NCBI GenBank assembly: GCA_934277495.1
Contig: CAKQUI010000006.1
Coordinates: 1 to 36,581, forward strand
Direction: 5' to 3'
Length of the DNA: 36,581 bases
DNA from: an uncultured Clostridia bacterium
GTDB lineage: Bacteria > Bacillota > Clostridia > Peptostreptococcales > Anaerovoracaceae
A program made the position numbers and the translations under genes. Positions 16,839 through 26,417 of this stretch are shown here, piece by piece. The stretch's first letter is position 1. Every line of letters begins with the position of its first letter. The notes under the pieces were generated by a model. That model was not told the DNA's origin. It saw nothing but the letters and a program-made list of their open reading frames with translations, and made no database searches.

Positions 16839-17727
16839 CAAAAATTCCTTCCGCAAATTCCTCTGGATCAAATTCCTTCAAATCTTCGATTCCTTCACCT
16901 ACGCCTATGAATTTCACTGGCATATTGAATTCGTCTGCAATAGTAACTACTATACCACCTTTTGCAGTTCCGTCAAGTTTTGTCAGGACGATACCTGTTA
17001 TATCGGCAACGTCTCCGAACTCCTTTACCTGGGAAACGGCGTTCTTTCCTGTAGTGGCGTCTATAACAAGCAGATTTTCTCTGGATGCTTCAGGATACTC
17101 CCTGCCGATGATTTTGTTCATCTTGTTCAGCTCATCCATAAGATTTTTCTTGTTCTGAAGTCTGCCTGCTGTATCGCATATCAGCACATCGATGTTCTTC
17201 GCCTTTGCTGACTGGATTGCATCATATATGACAGCAGATGGATCTGCGCCTTCCTGGTGTCTGACTACATTGACTCCGACTCTCTCGCCCCATATGCAAA
17301 GCTGCTCTGATGCTGCTGCTCTGAAAGTGTCTGCCGCTGCAAGCATAACTGTCTTTCCTTCGCTTCTCAGACGGTGTGCCAGCTTGCCTATAGACGTAGT
17401 CTTGCCGCCTCCGTTGATGCCTATCATCAGGATCACCAGAGGTGTGTCGTCACAGAGTTTCAGGTTCTCATGCTTGTTCATCAGTTTTGCGATTATCTTC
17501 GCCAGCCTTGCTTTTATCTGATCCGGTTCTCTCAGGCGCTCTGAATTTATATCGGATCTAAGTATGTCAACGATCCTCATCGTAGTCTGCATACCTATGT
17601 CTGATGTTATCAGTATCTCTTCAAGTTCATCGAGGAAATCTTCATCTACAGTCACTCTTCCTGTAAGTGCCTCGCCGATCCTCTGTGAAAGTTTACCGAA
17701 AAATGATTTCTTTTTTTCTCCAGCCAT
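16831..17727 (-). CDS. ftsY: Signal recognition particle receptor FtsY
   Basis: FtsY is the SRP receptor GTPase that docks ribosome-SRP complexes at the membrane. The 298-residue protein consists of the N domain (about 1-85) and G domain. G1 is GINGGGKTTS; DTFRAAASEQL, DTAGRLQNKK, TKLDGTAKGG and the closing GVGEGIEDLKEFDPEEF are classic SRP-GTPase motifs. The long acidic A domain of enterobacterial FtsY is absent, as is normal for Firmicutes. AAGGAGATC precedes the ATG. It follows smc by 30 bp, preserving the conserved rnc-smc-ftsY order, and its stop codon lies inside the der start region. Confidence 0.96.
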   Translation of the reverse strand: MAGEKKKSFFGKLSQRIGEALTGRVTVDEDFLDELEEILITSDIGMQTTMRIVDILRSDINSERLREPDQIKARLAKIIAKLMNKHENLKLCDDTPLVILMIGINGGGKTTSIGKLAHRLRSEGKTVMLAAADTFRAAASEQLCIWGERVGVNVVRHQEGADPSAVIYDAIQSAKAKNIDVLICDTAGRLQNKKNLMDELNKMNKIIGREYPEASRENLLVIDATTGKNAVSQVKEFGDVADITGIVLTKLDGTAKGGIVVTIADEFNMPVKFIGVGEGIEDLKEFDPEEFAEGIFDE

Positions 17728-17757
17728 ATCTGATCTCCTTATGTATAAACAGCTGTA

Positions 17758-20700
17758 CTATATCGTAAAATCGTCTGACATGCTCAGTGAAAGCACTTTT
17801 GATATGCCTTTTTCCGGCATGGTCACTCCGAAAATGGCGTCTGCATGTTCCATTGTGGACTTCTGGTGCGTCACCAGTGCAAACTGTATTCCTGTCAGTG
17901 TCCTGAGACAGTTTATGAACCTGTCTATATTGGCATCGTCCAGTGCGGCCTCCACCTCGTCAAGTATACAGAAAGGCGTCGGTTTGGCCTTGAGCACTGC
18001 AAACATCAGCGCTATTGCCGTCATGGTCTTCTCACCGCCGGAAAGCAGGTTGATGTTCTGCAGCTTCTTGCCCGGAGGCTGTGCCACTATATCTATGTCT
18101 GAGCTCAGAGGGTCGCTCTGGTCTGAAAGTCTCAGTTCGGCGTGACCGCCTCCGAACAGCTCTCTGAATTTCTCTTCGAAATTGATGACGATAGTATCGA
18201 AACTCTCTCTGAATTTCGTTTTTATCGTTTTGTCCATATCCTCTATCATCGCTGTCAGATCGTCTACAGCCGACTGTATGTCGGCCTGCTGTGCTGTCAG
18301 GAACTCGTACCGCTCCCTGACGGTCTCGTATTCCTCTATTGCTCCGGTGTTCACGTCGCCCAACTCTCTGATGCGGTTCTTTATGGATTTGTTTTCTTTG
18401 ACTGCCGATGACATGACGAAGTCTTCACTTCTGAAATCCATCGCCTGTATATATGATATCTCAAAATCCTCCCACAGCTTGTTCTTGTATGTGTCCAGCT
18501 GCGTCTCGTTTCTGGCATTCTTTATCTCAAGCTCGTATTTCTGATCCTGCAGACTCCTTATCCTTGAGTCTGCCGCTTCTTTTGATGAGTTGAGTCCTGC
18601 CAGTCTCGAAGTGACGGCGGACTTTTCTTCTGAAAGATCTGCCAGCTCCGATTCGAGACGGCTTTTCTCGCTACGCTTCTGCTCTGCTCTGGCCATGCTT
18701 GTCTCATCGCTGTCAAGGAGCCTGTGTTTCTCTGCCCGAAGCTGTACAAGCTGCGATCGTTTTTGCTCAAGTTCTGAAGTGAGCTCCTGTATCGTGGAAT
18801 CTATGCGTTCCTGAGTTTCACCGGCATATGCCATATCACGCTCACAGCTTCCAACTGCTATCCTGGCAGCTGTCACCGATTCGCTCACGTTATCGAATTC
18901 TGCCTTGCGCATATCGTATTCGCAAAGCTTTTCGCTGCTCATCTGCTCGGCTTGTTTAACTGCATCCTCGGCCTGTTTTATCTTTTCTCTGAGCCTTTCG
19001 ATGTTTTCGCCGGCAGCTGCCTTTTCTGAAGCTATGACTTCCAGCTCTCTTTCCACTCTGTCGCTGCCGCTTTTAAGCTCTCTCAGCATATTTTCTTCAA
19101 GTTCACTTTCGCCCTTTTTCAGATCGAGCTGCCTCTCTGCATCTGCTGTCTTCAGTCTGATGTCCTCTATCACCTGCTGTGTTTCAGATATCACGTCATG
19201 GAGCCTGCCAAGCTTCGCTGAGGACTGCTGCAAATCCCGGCTGCCTTCTTCAAGCTGCTTTGCCATAGATGCTATCTCGGCCTTCCTGTCCAGTATATTG
19301 GCCGTCCTGTTCCTGTATCTGCCACCTGTTATAGCTCCGCCGGCATTTATGACTTCGCCTTCTAGGGTAACGAATCTCATCCCTCCGGAATTCTTGGACA
19401 TCCTGACTGCATTGTCCATAGTGTCCGTTATGACTACTCTGCCCAGCAGATAATTGAATATATCCTCATATCTGCTGCTGTAGCTGACACAGTCAGGACC
19501 GAATCCTATGAATCCGGGCATCTGTGCCAGCCGGCTGTCTCTCTGGCATCTGCCTCTTACTGACGATACAGGGAGAAAAGTCAGCCTGCCTGCTTTACTG
19601 TTTTTAAGTGATATTATCGCTTTTTTAGCACTGTCATCGTCTTCACAGACGATATTCTGGAGCGCTGCACCAAGTGCCGTTTCATATGCGGTCTCGTATC
19701 CTTCCGGAACATCTATGAGCTCTGCCACTACTCCATGGATGCCTCCAAGACCTGACTTCATGACATGCCTTACGGCATGATTATAACCTTCGTAGTTACT
19801 TTCCATCTCTTCAATGGTCTTTTTTCTCGATGAAAGCTGTCCCAGTGAGACCTTCATCTGCTGGACATGTCCGGAAAGATTTTTTTCTTCCTGTTTACTG
19901 TCGATCAGCACTTTCTGTCTTTCTCCAAGCTGCTGTTTAAGATCTTCAAGCTGCTCCTGGAGATTTTTTCTGTCCTCTCTTATCCTGCTGAGTCTGTCCA
20001 GGATCTCATTGTTCCTGTCTGCACTGGTGTCACGCTCGCCGGTCAGTGTCATATGCCGCTTGTCCAGAGTCTCCAGCATCATCTCTATGCTTTTTATCTC
20101 GGCTCTTGCCTGTCCTGCTGCTGAGGTCTGTTCGAAGATCTCGTTCCTGTATTCTTCTGCCTGTTCCATCAGCAGCGACATATCAGCCGAAAGTACATCA
20201 TAGCCTGCTGATTTTTCTTCAAGCTGCCGCTTTGCTGCTGTCAGTTTCTGCTGTATCTGCTCTCTGTTTTTTTCGGATTCGCAGCTGCTTATGCGGGCTG
20301 CTCCGATCTTTTCTTCAAGACCTGCGATATCGTGTTCTGTCCTGCTGATGTTCTCCTCTGCTGTGCTTATACGCTCCCTGTCTATACTGCTTCTGCTCAG
20401 GGCTTCATTCAGTGCCTCTACAGAAGCCATCAGCGCTTCCTGCGTGCCGGCATGCAGTGTTTCCAGTTCTTCAGATCTCCTGCTGCATTCAGCGATCTGT
20501 GCTTCGACGTCAGCACGCTGTCTGCCGGTACTGTCGAGTTTCTGCTGCAGTTCATCGAGATCTTCTCTGATATATTTATTTTTCGATTCGATATTTTCGA
20601 TATTTTTCAGTGTTATATTTATTTCAAGTTCTTTGTACCTGTCCCGGAGCCTGATATACTCCTTCGCCTTGATGCTGTCTTCTCTCAGTCCGTCGATGCG

Positions 20701-21300
20701 TCCCTCTATCTCTCCGACTATATCTTTGACACGCTCCATGTTGGCAGCTGTAGATTCCAGCTTTCTCTCCGCTTCGGCTTTTTTAGTGCGGTACATCACG
20801 ATGCCGGCAGCTTCTTCGAATATCTCCCGGCGGCTCTCCGTCCGGCTGCTGAGTATCTCTGATATCTTTCCCTGTCCTATGATGGAATATCCGTCAACGC
20901 CGATGCCTGTATCCATGATAAGTTCACGGATGTCTCTCAGCCTGCACTGGTTTCCATTTATGTGGTACTCGCTTTCTCCGGATCTGAACATACGCCTTGT
21001 TATGGCTACTTCTTTGTAGTCTATGGGGAGGCTGCCGTCTTCATTGTCTATAACAAGCGTCACTTCCGCCATCCCTCTTGATTTCCTGCTGGATGTACCT
21101 GCAAAGATGACTTCCTCCATCTTGCCGCCTCTGAGCATCCTGGGGCTCTGCTCCCCCAGCACCCATCTTATGGCGTCGCTTATGTTGCTCTTGCCGCTGC
21201 CGTTTGGTCCGACTATGCAGGTTATGCCTCTGTCGAATTCGATGGTCACCGGTTCTGCAAAAGATTTGAAGCCATGCATCTTTATTTTCTTAAAGTACAT
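17758..21300 (-). CDS. smc: Chromosome partition/condensin protein SMC
   Basis: SMC is the ATPase of bacterial condensin and acts with ScpA/ScpB on chromosome folding and segregation. The 1180-residue protein is full length. Walker A GPNGSGKSN lies near residue 32-40. Two long coiled coils (about 165-500 and 680-1000) flank the hinge (about 515-665), which shows GIHGVVAELIDVPEGY and ends with GGAITGG. The C-terminal head has the signature LLSGGEKTMTAIAL and Walker B FCILDEVEAALDDAN. Two adjacent ATGs (21303 and 21300) are possible; the second leaves 4 nt after GGGAG and is preferred here. The start overlaps the end of rnc by 11 bp. Transcription continues into ftsY. Confidence 0.96.
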   Translation of the reverse strand: MYFKKIKMHGFKSFAEPVTIEFDRGITCIVGPNGSGKSNISDAIRWVLGEQSPRMLRGGKMEEVIFAGTSSRKSRGMAEVTLVIDNEDGSLPIDYKEVAITRRMFRSGESEYHINGNQCRLRDIRELIMDTGIGVDGYSIIGQGKISEILSSRTESRREIFEEAAGIVMYRTKKAEAERKLESTAANMERVKDIVGEIEGRIDGLREDSIKAKEYIRLRDRYKELEINITLKNIENIESKNKYIREDLDELQQKLDSTGRQRADVEAQIAECSRRSEELETLHAGTQEALMASVEALNEALSRSSIDRERISTAEENISRTEHDIAGLEEKIGAARISSCESEKNREQIQQKLTAAKRQLEEKSAGYDVLSADMSLLMEQAEEYRNEIFEQTSAAGQARAEIKSIEMMLETLDKRHMTLTGERDTSADRNNEILDRLSRIREDRKNLQEQLEDLKQQLGERQKVLIDSKQEEKNLSGHVQQMKVSLGQLSSRKKTIEEMESNYEGYNHAVRHVMKSGLGGIHGVVAELIDVPEGYETAYETALGAALQNIVCEDDDSAKKAIISLKNSKAGRLTFLPVSSVRGRCQRDSRLAQMPGFIGFGPDCVSYSSRYEDIFNYLLGRVVITDTMDNAVRMSKNSGGMRFVTLEGEVINAGGAITGGRYRNRTANILDRKAEIASMAKQLEEGSRDLQQSSAKLGRLHDVISETQQVIEDIRLKTADAERQLDLKKGESELEENMLRELKSGSDRVERELEVIASEKAAAGENIERLREKIKQAEDAVKQAEQMSSEKLCEYDMRKAEFDNVSESVTAARIAVGSCERDMAYAGETQERIDSTIQELTSELEQKRSQLVQLRAEKHRLLDSDETSMARAEQKRSEKSRLESELADLSEEKSAVTSRLAGLNSSKEAADSRIRSLQDQKYELEIKNARNETQLDTYKNKLWEDFEISYIQAMDFRSEDFVMSSAVKENKSIKNRIRELGDVNTGAIEEYETVRERYEFLTAQQADIQSAVDDLTAMIEDMDKTIKTKFRESFDTIVINFEEKFRELFGGGHAELRLSDQSDPLSSDIDIVAQPPGKKLQNINLLSGGEKTMTAIALMFAVLKAKPTPFCILDEVEAALDDANIDRFINCLRTLTGIQFALVTHQKSTMEHADAIFGVTMPEKGISKVLSLSMSDDFTI

Positions 21301-21988
21301 CATGCTCCCTTTCCAGCATCACCCTGGCGGCCTCCTGTTCGGCCTGTTTCTTGCTCTTGCCGCTGCCCAGAGCCTTCCTCCGTCCGCTGACCCTGAGTTC
21401 GACTTCGAAAGTCTTGTCATGATCTGGTCCTGTTTCGCTGATGAGGACATATCTTATGTCGGTTATTTTGCGGCTCTGCAGCACTTCCTGAAGTTCTGTC
21501 TTGTAGTCAGTCACGATATACTTGCCGTGGCGTGTGTCCTCTATGACTTCATCGAACAGCTTCAGTACCATGTCTCTGGCGGCTTCAAATCCTCCGTCGA
21601 TATATACTGCTCCGATTATCGCCTCCATCGCATCAGCCAGTATGGATTTCCTGTTCCTGCCTCCGCATTTCTCTTCTCCTTTGCCCAGTATGAGATACTC
21701 GCCCAGTGAGATTTTCTTAGCTTCTTCTGCCAGAGATTTCTCGCATACCAGTGTAGCTCTCGTTCTTGAAAGGAACCCCTCTTCCTTGTCCGGAAAGATC
21801 CTGAACAGCTTTTCTCCTATTATCGCATCGAAAAATGCGTCTCCCAGGAATTCAAGCCGCTCATTGCTCTTTCCTCCTTTGTTGTGTTCTTTGACATATG
21901 AGCTGTGAGTAAGTGCTGTGATCAAAATAGACTTGTCCTTGAATATATAATTTATTTCCTTTTCAAATCTGTTTATCTGATCCTTCAT
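21290..21988 (-). CDS. rnc: Ribonuclease III
   Basis: RNase III cleaves double-stranded RNA in rRNA precursors and other structured transcripts. The 232-residue protein has the signature ERLEFLGD (43-50) in the catalytic domain. Further acidic residues lie in LADAMEAIIGAVYIDGG. The C-terminal dsRNA-binding domain starts near residue 158 (DYKTELQEVLQ) and ends with GSGKSKKQAEQEAAR. Length and motifs are typical. GAGGAG lies 13 nt upstream of the ATG, a little far. It starts 8 bp after plsX; in most Firmicutes acpP lies in that gap and it is absent here. It overlaps smc at its 3' end. Confidence 0.96.
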   Translation of the reverse strand: MKDQINRFEKEINYIFKDKSILITALTHSSYVKEHNKGGKSNERLEFLGDAFFDAIIGEKLFRIFPDKEEGFLSRTRATLVCEKSLAEEAKKISLGEYLILGKGEEKCGGRNRKSILADAMEAIIGAVYIDGGFEAARDMVLKLFDEVIEDTRHGKYIVTDYKTELQEVLQSRKITDIRYVLISETGPDHDKTFEVELRVSGRRKALGSGKSKKQAEQEAARVMLEREHDVL

Positions 21989-21996
21989 CGATATTT

Positions 21997-23019
21997 CTAC
22001 TCCTCTTCTTTTTCTATACTCTCTTCAAGATCCAGCATAGACTGTCTGATTATGTTCACCACATCCTCTTTTGCATATGGTACTGCCTTGAGTATGGCGT
22101 TCTTTACAGCTTCTGCATTTGATGAACCGTGTATCTTGATAACCGGTCTGTTGACGCCCAGTACAGGAGCTCCGCCATATTCTGCATAATTGAATTCTGA
22201 TTTCAGTGATGAAAGCTGTTTCTTCATCAGAAGTCCTGCGATCTTTGTCTTTGTTGTCTCCATCATCTTGCCTTTTATCAGCTTGAGGATGTCCCATGCC
22301 AGGCCCTCTGTGAGCTTCAGGATGACGTTGCCTACGAATCCGTCGCAGACGATTATATCGCATACTCCGTCCGGAAGCTCCCTTGCTTCGACATTGCCGA
22401 CAAAATTGACAGGCGCATTTTTCAGTCGTTTGTATGCTTCTTTAGTCACGCCTGTGCCTTTGCTCTCTTCTACGCCCAGGTTCACAAGACCTACTCTCGG
22501 ATTTTCCCTGCCCAGGACCTTCTCCATGTAAATGCTTCCCATCAGACCGTATTCCACAAGGTTGTGGGCCTTTACTTCAGAGCTTGCACCTGCGTCCAGC
22601 AGCAGTGATGCATCGCTTCCGCCTATGCATGGATATACGCTGGCAAGCACTGGTCTGTCTATACCTTCTATCCTGCCGAGGATCATCCTGCTTCCTACCA
22701 CGAGAGCGCCGGTATTGCCGCCTGATATCATGACGTCGGCCTCTCCGTCCCTCAGCATGTTGAGACATACCACCATGGATGAATCAGTCTTGCGCCTGAT
22801 GGACTTCACCGGACTGTCCTCCATGGTTATTACTTCTTCTGCGTTCACTACGACTATATTGCTGCCGCTGTATCCGTTTTTCTCCAGCTCTGCGTTTATT
22901 TCATCCTCTCTGCCTGCGATGTAAATCGTATCGTCTATCAACGATGCCGCTTCAACTGCTCCTGCTACGACTGTAGCCGGTGCTTCATCTCCGCCCATGC
23001 CGTCTATAACTATCTTCAT
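21997..23019 (-). CDS. plsX: Phosphate acyltransferase PlsX
   Basis: PlsX makes acyl-phosphate from acyl-ACP, the donor used by PlsY further down the same gene block. The 340-residue protein begins with MKIVIDGMGGDEAP and contains SGGNTGALVV, a GxDRP segment GIDRPVLAS, and VCDGFVGNVILKLTEG, all family hallmarks. AAAGGAGAAACG precedes the ATG. It lies 25 bp after rpe and 8 bp before rnc. The frequent upstream partner rpmF and downstream partner acpP are not next to it here. Confidence 0.95.
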   Translation of the reverse strand: MKIVIDGMGGDEAPATVVAGAVEAASLIDDTIYIAGREDEINAELEKNGYSGSNIVVVNAEEVITMEDSPVKSIRRKTDSSMVVCLNMLRDGEADVMISGGNTGALVVGSRMILGRIEGIDRPVLASVYPCIGGSDASLLLDAGASSEVKAHNLVEYGLMGSIYMEKVLGRENPRVGLVNLGVEESKGTGVTKEAYKRLKNAPVNFVGNVEARELPDGVCDIIVCDGFVGNVILKLTEGLAWDILKLIKGKMMETTKTKIAGLLMKKQLSSLKSEFNYAEYGGAPVLGVNRPVIKIHGSSNAEAVKNAILKAVPYAKEDVVNIIRQSMLDLEESIEKEEE

Positions 23020-23044
23020 ATCGTTTCTCCTTTCGCTGCTTATG

Positions 23045-23698
23045 CTATCTCAGCAGACCGATAAAATCGGCTGTTCTTTTTTCAACGTCGTCTGCCTTGA
23101 ATACCGACGAACCCGCTACAACGATGCCTACTCCTGCATCTGTTATCTGCTGTACATTGTCGAGGCTGGCTCCGCCATCTATCTCTATCTCGAAATCAAG
23201 TTCCCGCTTTTCTCTGATGGCTGTCAGTTCACGGACTTTGTCGAGGGCTGAAGGAATGAACTTCTGTCCTCCGAATCCCGGATTGACTGACATTATCAGT
23301 ATCATGTCTGCATCTTCAAGAACATAGTCCAGAGTATTCAGCGATGTCCCCGGGTTCACAGCGACTCCCGCTTTGATACCATGGGACTTTATGTGCTGTA
23401 TCGTTCTGTTTATATGTGTACAGGCTTCTGCATGCACTGTGATATACTCCGTGTTATCTGTTACAAAATCGTCTATATATCTGTCCGGATCTTCGATCAT
23501 GAGATGTACGTCGAAAGGCAGCGATGTCTTTCCGAGAAGACTTTTCATCACTGCCGCTCCGAAACTGATATTGGGTACGAAATGTCCGTCCATGACGTCG
23601 ACATGGACCAGATCAGCTCCTCCCCGCTGTATCTTTGCTGTTTCTTCTGCAAGACGTGAAAAATCCGCCGATAATATAGATGGTGCAAGTTTTGCCAT
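23045..23698 (-). CDS. rpe: Ribulose-phosphate 3-epimerase
   Basis: Rpe interconverts ribulose 5-phosphate and xylulose 5-phosphate in the pentose phosphate pathway. The 217-residue TIM-barrel protein shows LAPSILSADFSRL at the N-terminus, HVDVMDGHFVPNISFG with metal-binding His and Asp, HLMIEDPDRYI, MSVNPGFGGQKFIP and the closing EIDGGASLDN and VVAGSSVFKADD. The ATG at 23698 has AAAGGAGAAC 6 nt upstream; a 7-codon extension lacks this. It begins 17 bp after rsgA, a pairing seen in many Firmicutes (prpC-prkC-rsgA-rpe). Confidence 0.95.
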   Translation of the reverse strand: MAKLAPSILSADFSRLAEETAKIQRGGADLVHVDVMDGHFVPNISFGAAVMKSLLGKTSLPFDVHLMIEDPDRYIDDFVTDNTEYITVHAEACTHINRTIQHIKSHGIKAGVAVNPGTSLNTLDYVLEDADMILIMSVNPGFGGQKFIPSALDKVRELTAIREKRELDFEIEIDGGASLDNVQQITDAGVGIVVAGSSVFKADDVEKRTADFIGLLR

Positions 23699-23715
23699 GT
23701 TGTTCTCCTTTATTA

Positions 23716-24639
23716 TCAATACTGTCTGCTTTTTTCGATCTCTTTCAGCATTGCGATATATGAATCATATCTGCTGCGATGTATCTTTCCTTCTTCAAGA
23801 GCCTCCAGGACTTTGCATCCCGGTTCTGCCACATGTCTGCAGTCATTGTATCTGCAGTGGCCAGGTGTTCCTGCTATTTCAGGGAAAAGATGCTGCAGCT
23901 CGCTTTCATCTGCGTCCAGCACATCGAATGAAGTGAATCCCGGCGTATCGAAGATCATACTCCCGTCAGTGCCGTCTATCGTGAAAAGTTCAGAGTGTCT
24001 TGTGGTATGCCGTCCACGCTCCGACTTCCTGCTTATGGTGCCGGTGTCGGCTCCTGCATCAGGTATGAGCCTGTTCAGGATAGTTGATTTGCCTGCGCCT
24101 GAAGGTCCTGCCAGCGCCACCTTGCGGCCTCGGATATGTGCCTTCAGTTCATCGAATCCCTTTCCTGCTTTGCTGTCGAGACAGACAACAGGATATACCG
24201 GTCCATATATATCTTTTATCAATGCGATATTTTCTGCTGCTTTCCTGCTCTTCCTGTCTTCATTATCTGCAAGATCACATTTATTGATGCAAAGTACAGT
24301 TTCTGTCCCTGCTTTTTCCGCCATCACAAGAAATCGGTCTATTACTGTGAACACCGGTGCCGGCTTTGCAGCTGCTGTTACTATCACGAAGCAGTCTACA
24401 TTGGAAATGAACGGCCTGATGAAGCTGTTTTTTCTGGGAAGTATCTCTGTTATCAGACTGTCGTCATTGTCAGGTATCACTTCCATGATGACTTCATCAC
24501 CTACTGCCGGTTTTATATTCCTCTGCTTGAATATCCCGCGTGCTTTGCATCTGTATACTGCATCGCCGGATTTTACATAATAAAATCCGGCGATTCCTTT
24601 TACTATTATGCCTCTGAGGCTGTTATTACTGTCTGTCAT
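23716..24639 (-). CDS. rsgA: Ribosome small-subunit-dependent GTPase RsgA
   Basis: RsgA is a circularly permuted GTPase that checks late maturation of the 30S subunit. The protein of about 307 residues has an N-terminal OB fold (to about 70). The permuted G motifs come in the order G4 (INKCDL), G1 (AGPSGAGKST), then G3 (DTPGF). The C-terminal zinc finger is read in HCRYNDCRHVAEPGC, giving Cys, Cys, His and Cys ligands. Two starts are possible: a TTG at 24645 overlapping the prkC stop, and the ATG at 24639, preferred here because it is a normal start codon 2 bp after prkC. Neither has a clear ribosome binding site, consistent with translational coupling to prkC. Confidence 0.94.
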   Translation of the reverse strand: MTDSNNSLRGIIVKGIAGFYYVKSGDAVYRCKARGIFKQRNIKPAVGDEVIMEVIPDNDDSLITEILPRKNSFIRPFISNVDCFVIVTAAAKPAPVFTVIDRFLVMAEKAGTETVLCINKCDLADNEDRKSRKAAENIALIKDIYGPVYPVVCLDSKAGKGFDELKAHIRGRKVALAGPSGAGKSTILNRLIPDAGADTGTISRKSERGRHTTRHSELFTIDGTDGSMIFDTPGFTSFDVLDADESELQHLFPEIAGTPGHCRYNDCRHVAEPGCKVLEALEEGKIHRSRYDSYIAMLKEIEKSRQY

Positions 24640-24641
24640 GA

Positions 24642-26399
24642 TCAATCATCATCGTCATCGCTGTCATCAGATGGCTGTACCGGCTGAGGAGGTGCTGTAG
24701 GCTCAGGTCCTTTGCTGACTCTGACTCTGACACTTGTGCCTTTGTCGAGCTGAGCGTTGGCGTCATACTGCTGCCACATCACTTCTCCCTCTGCATATGT
24801 GCTGCTGTAGTCATAGCTCTGTTTACCCATTTTGAGTCCTGCATTGCTGAGTGCCGACTGTGCGTCGCTCAGACTCTTTCCTACAAGATACGGCATAACG
24901 GCCTTTGACTTTGAGCCGTCGCTGACTACGATCTTTATCTTCGAGCCTTTTTCTGCAGATGTACCGCCATCCGGCGTCTGCCTTATTATCGTGCCCTTTT
25001 CTTCTTCGCTGGCTTCGTAGCTCACAGAACCCATCTCAAAACCTGCTGCTGTTATCGTTGATTCTGCATCGCTTTCCATGCTGCCTACCAGGTTAGGCAC
25101 GGAGCCTTCGCCCTTGCCTTTGCTCACATGCACGGTGATGGTGTTTCCTTCTTTTATCTTCTCGCCTGCCTGCGGGTTCTGAGACACTATCTTGCCTGCT
25201 GCCACATCTTCGCTGACAACCCTGCGGCCTTCTTTTATCTTCAGATTTATGTTGTTGTCTTTAAGATATTCTCTGGCTTCCTGGACAGTCATTCCTTTGA
25301 AGGATCTGACCTCAACCTCTTTGCCACCGAAAAGACCAAGTGCTGCTGCGACGATCACTCCCAAAAGGATCGCTGCCGCCACTGCTGCACATATAACGAT
25401 CAGACGCTTTTTCCTGCTGGCAGGCTTTTTCTTTTTTTTCTGTTTGTTTTTTTTCTTTCTGTCGTCTGCACTGTCTTCCTCACCGTCATCATAATCGGTC
25501 TGAGCTATAGGAGATCTTGCAGTCTGTCCGCCGCCTCCGTTGTTTCCGCCCATCAGTACTGAATTGCCGACTACACTGCCTACAAATTCCAGATTGTTAA
25601 GTGCTTCTATCAGTTCATCGGCTGATGTGAACCTGTTCACCGGATATTTGTCCGTACATTTCATTATTATGTGCTCGAGAGCTGGCGGTACGCCTTCTAC
25701 GATTTTGGACGGCGGCACCATCTCTCCGTTTATATGCATCAGTGCGATATTCACCGGATTGTCTCCGTCAAAAGGCACTCTGCCTGTGAGCATCTCGTAC
25801 ATCACTATACCCAGAGAGTATATATCAGATTTTTCATCCACATATCCGCCTCTTGCCTGTTCCGGCGAGAAGTAGTGCACTGAACCGATTATACCTTCTG
25901 TATTATCCACGATAGTTGCGGCGTTCACTGCCTTTGCGATACCAAAGTCCGTTATCTTGGCTGTGCCGCTTGGCGTTATCATTATATTGTGAGGCTTGAC
26001 GTCTCTGTGTATTATATGATTCTTGTGTGCGAAAGAAAGTGCTGCCGCTATCTGCTTCGACAGTATAATGACCTTTGGATACGCCATAGGTCCCTGTTCA
26101 TGTATATAGTCGCTCAGTGTCTTTCCTTCGATGAGTTCCATTACTATGTAGTGGATATTGCCTTCACGTCCTACGTCATATATATTTACGATATTGGGAT
26201 GTGACAGGCTTGCTGCCGCCTGCGACTCCCTCCTGAAACTGTCTATGAATTTATGATCATTGATGAACTGAGGTTTCAGGATCTTTATTGCTACAAATCT
26301 GTTGAGCAGTTTATCCTTTGCCTTGTATACAACAGACATACCGCCCTCTCCGATCCGCTCGAACAGTTCGTATCTGCCCGCAAGTACCTTAGTGGCCAT
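24642..26399 (-). CDS. prkC: PASTA-domain Ser/Thr protein kinase PrkC/Stk1-type
   Basis: A transmembrane Hanks-type kinase that senses peptidoglycan fragments and controls growth and spore germination in relatives. The 585-residue protein has a cytoplasmic kinase domain (10-270) with the Gly loop IGEGGMSVV, Lys39, catalytic HRDVKPHN (131-138, Asp133) and DFG (151-153). A very Lys-rich juxtamembrane segment (about 314-332) precedes one membrane helix (333-358). Three extracellular PASTA repeats follow (about 361-428, 432-495 and 498-563). The tail is Pro-rich and then acidic, ending in a run of Asp. AGGAGGGAAAG precedes the ATG. It lies 18 bp after its phosphatase prpC. Confidence 0.95.
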   Translation of the reverse strand: MATKVLAGRYELFERIGEGGMSVVYKAKDKLLNRFVAIKILKPQFINDHKFIDSFRRESQAAASLSHPNIVNIYDVGREGNIHYIVMELIEGKTLSDYIHEQGPMAYPKVIILSKQIAAALSFAHKNHIIHRDVKPHNIMITPSGTAKITDFGIAKAVNAATIVDNTEGIIGSVHYFSPEQARGGYVDEKSDIYSLGIVMYEMLTGRVPFDGDNPVNIALMHINGEMVPPSKIVEGVPPALEHIIMKCTDKYPVNRFTSADELIEALNNLEFVGSVVGNSVLMGGNNGGGGQTARSPIAQTDYDDGEEDSADDRKKKNKQKKKKKPASRKKRLIVICAAVAAAILLGVIVAAALGLFGGKEVEVRSFKGMTVQEAREYLKDNNINLKIKEGRRVVSEDVAAGKIVSQNPQAGEKIKEGNTITVHVSKGKGEGSVPNLVGSMESDAESTITAAGFEMGSVSYEASEEEKGTIIRQTPDGGTSAEKGSKIKIVVSDGSKSKAVMPYLVGKSLSDAQSALSNAGLKMGKQSYDYSSTYAEGEVMWQQYDANAQLDKGTSVRVRVSKGPEPTAPPQPVQPSDDSDDDDD

Positions 26400-26417
26400 T
26401 CTTTCCCTCCTAATTTT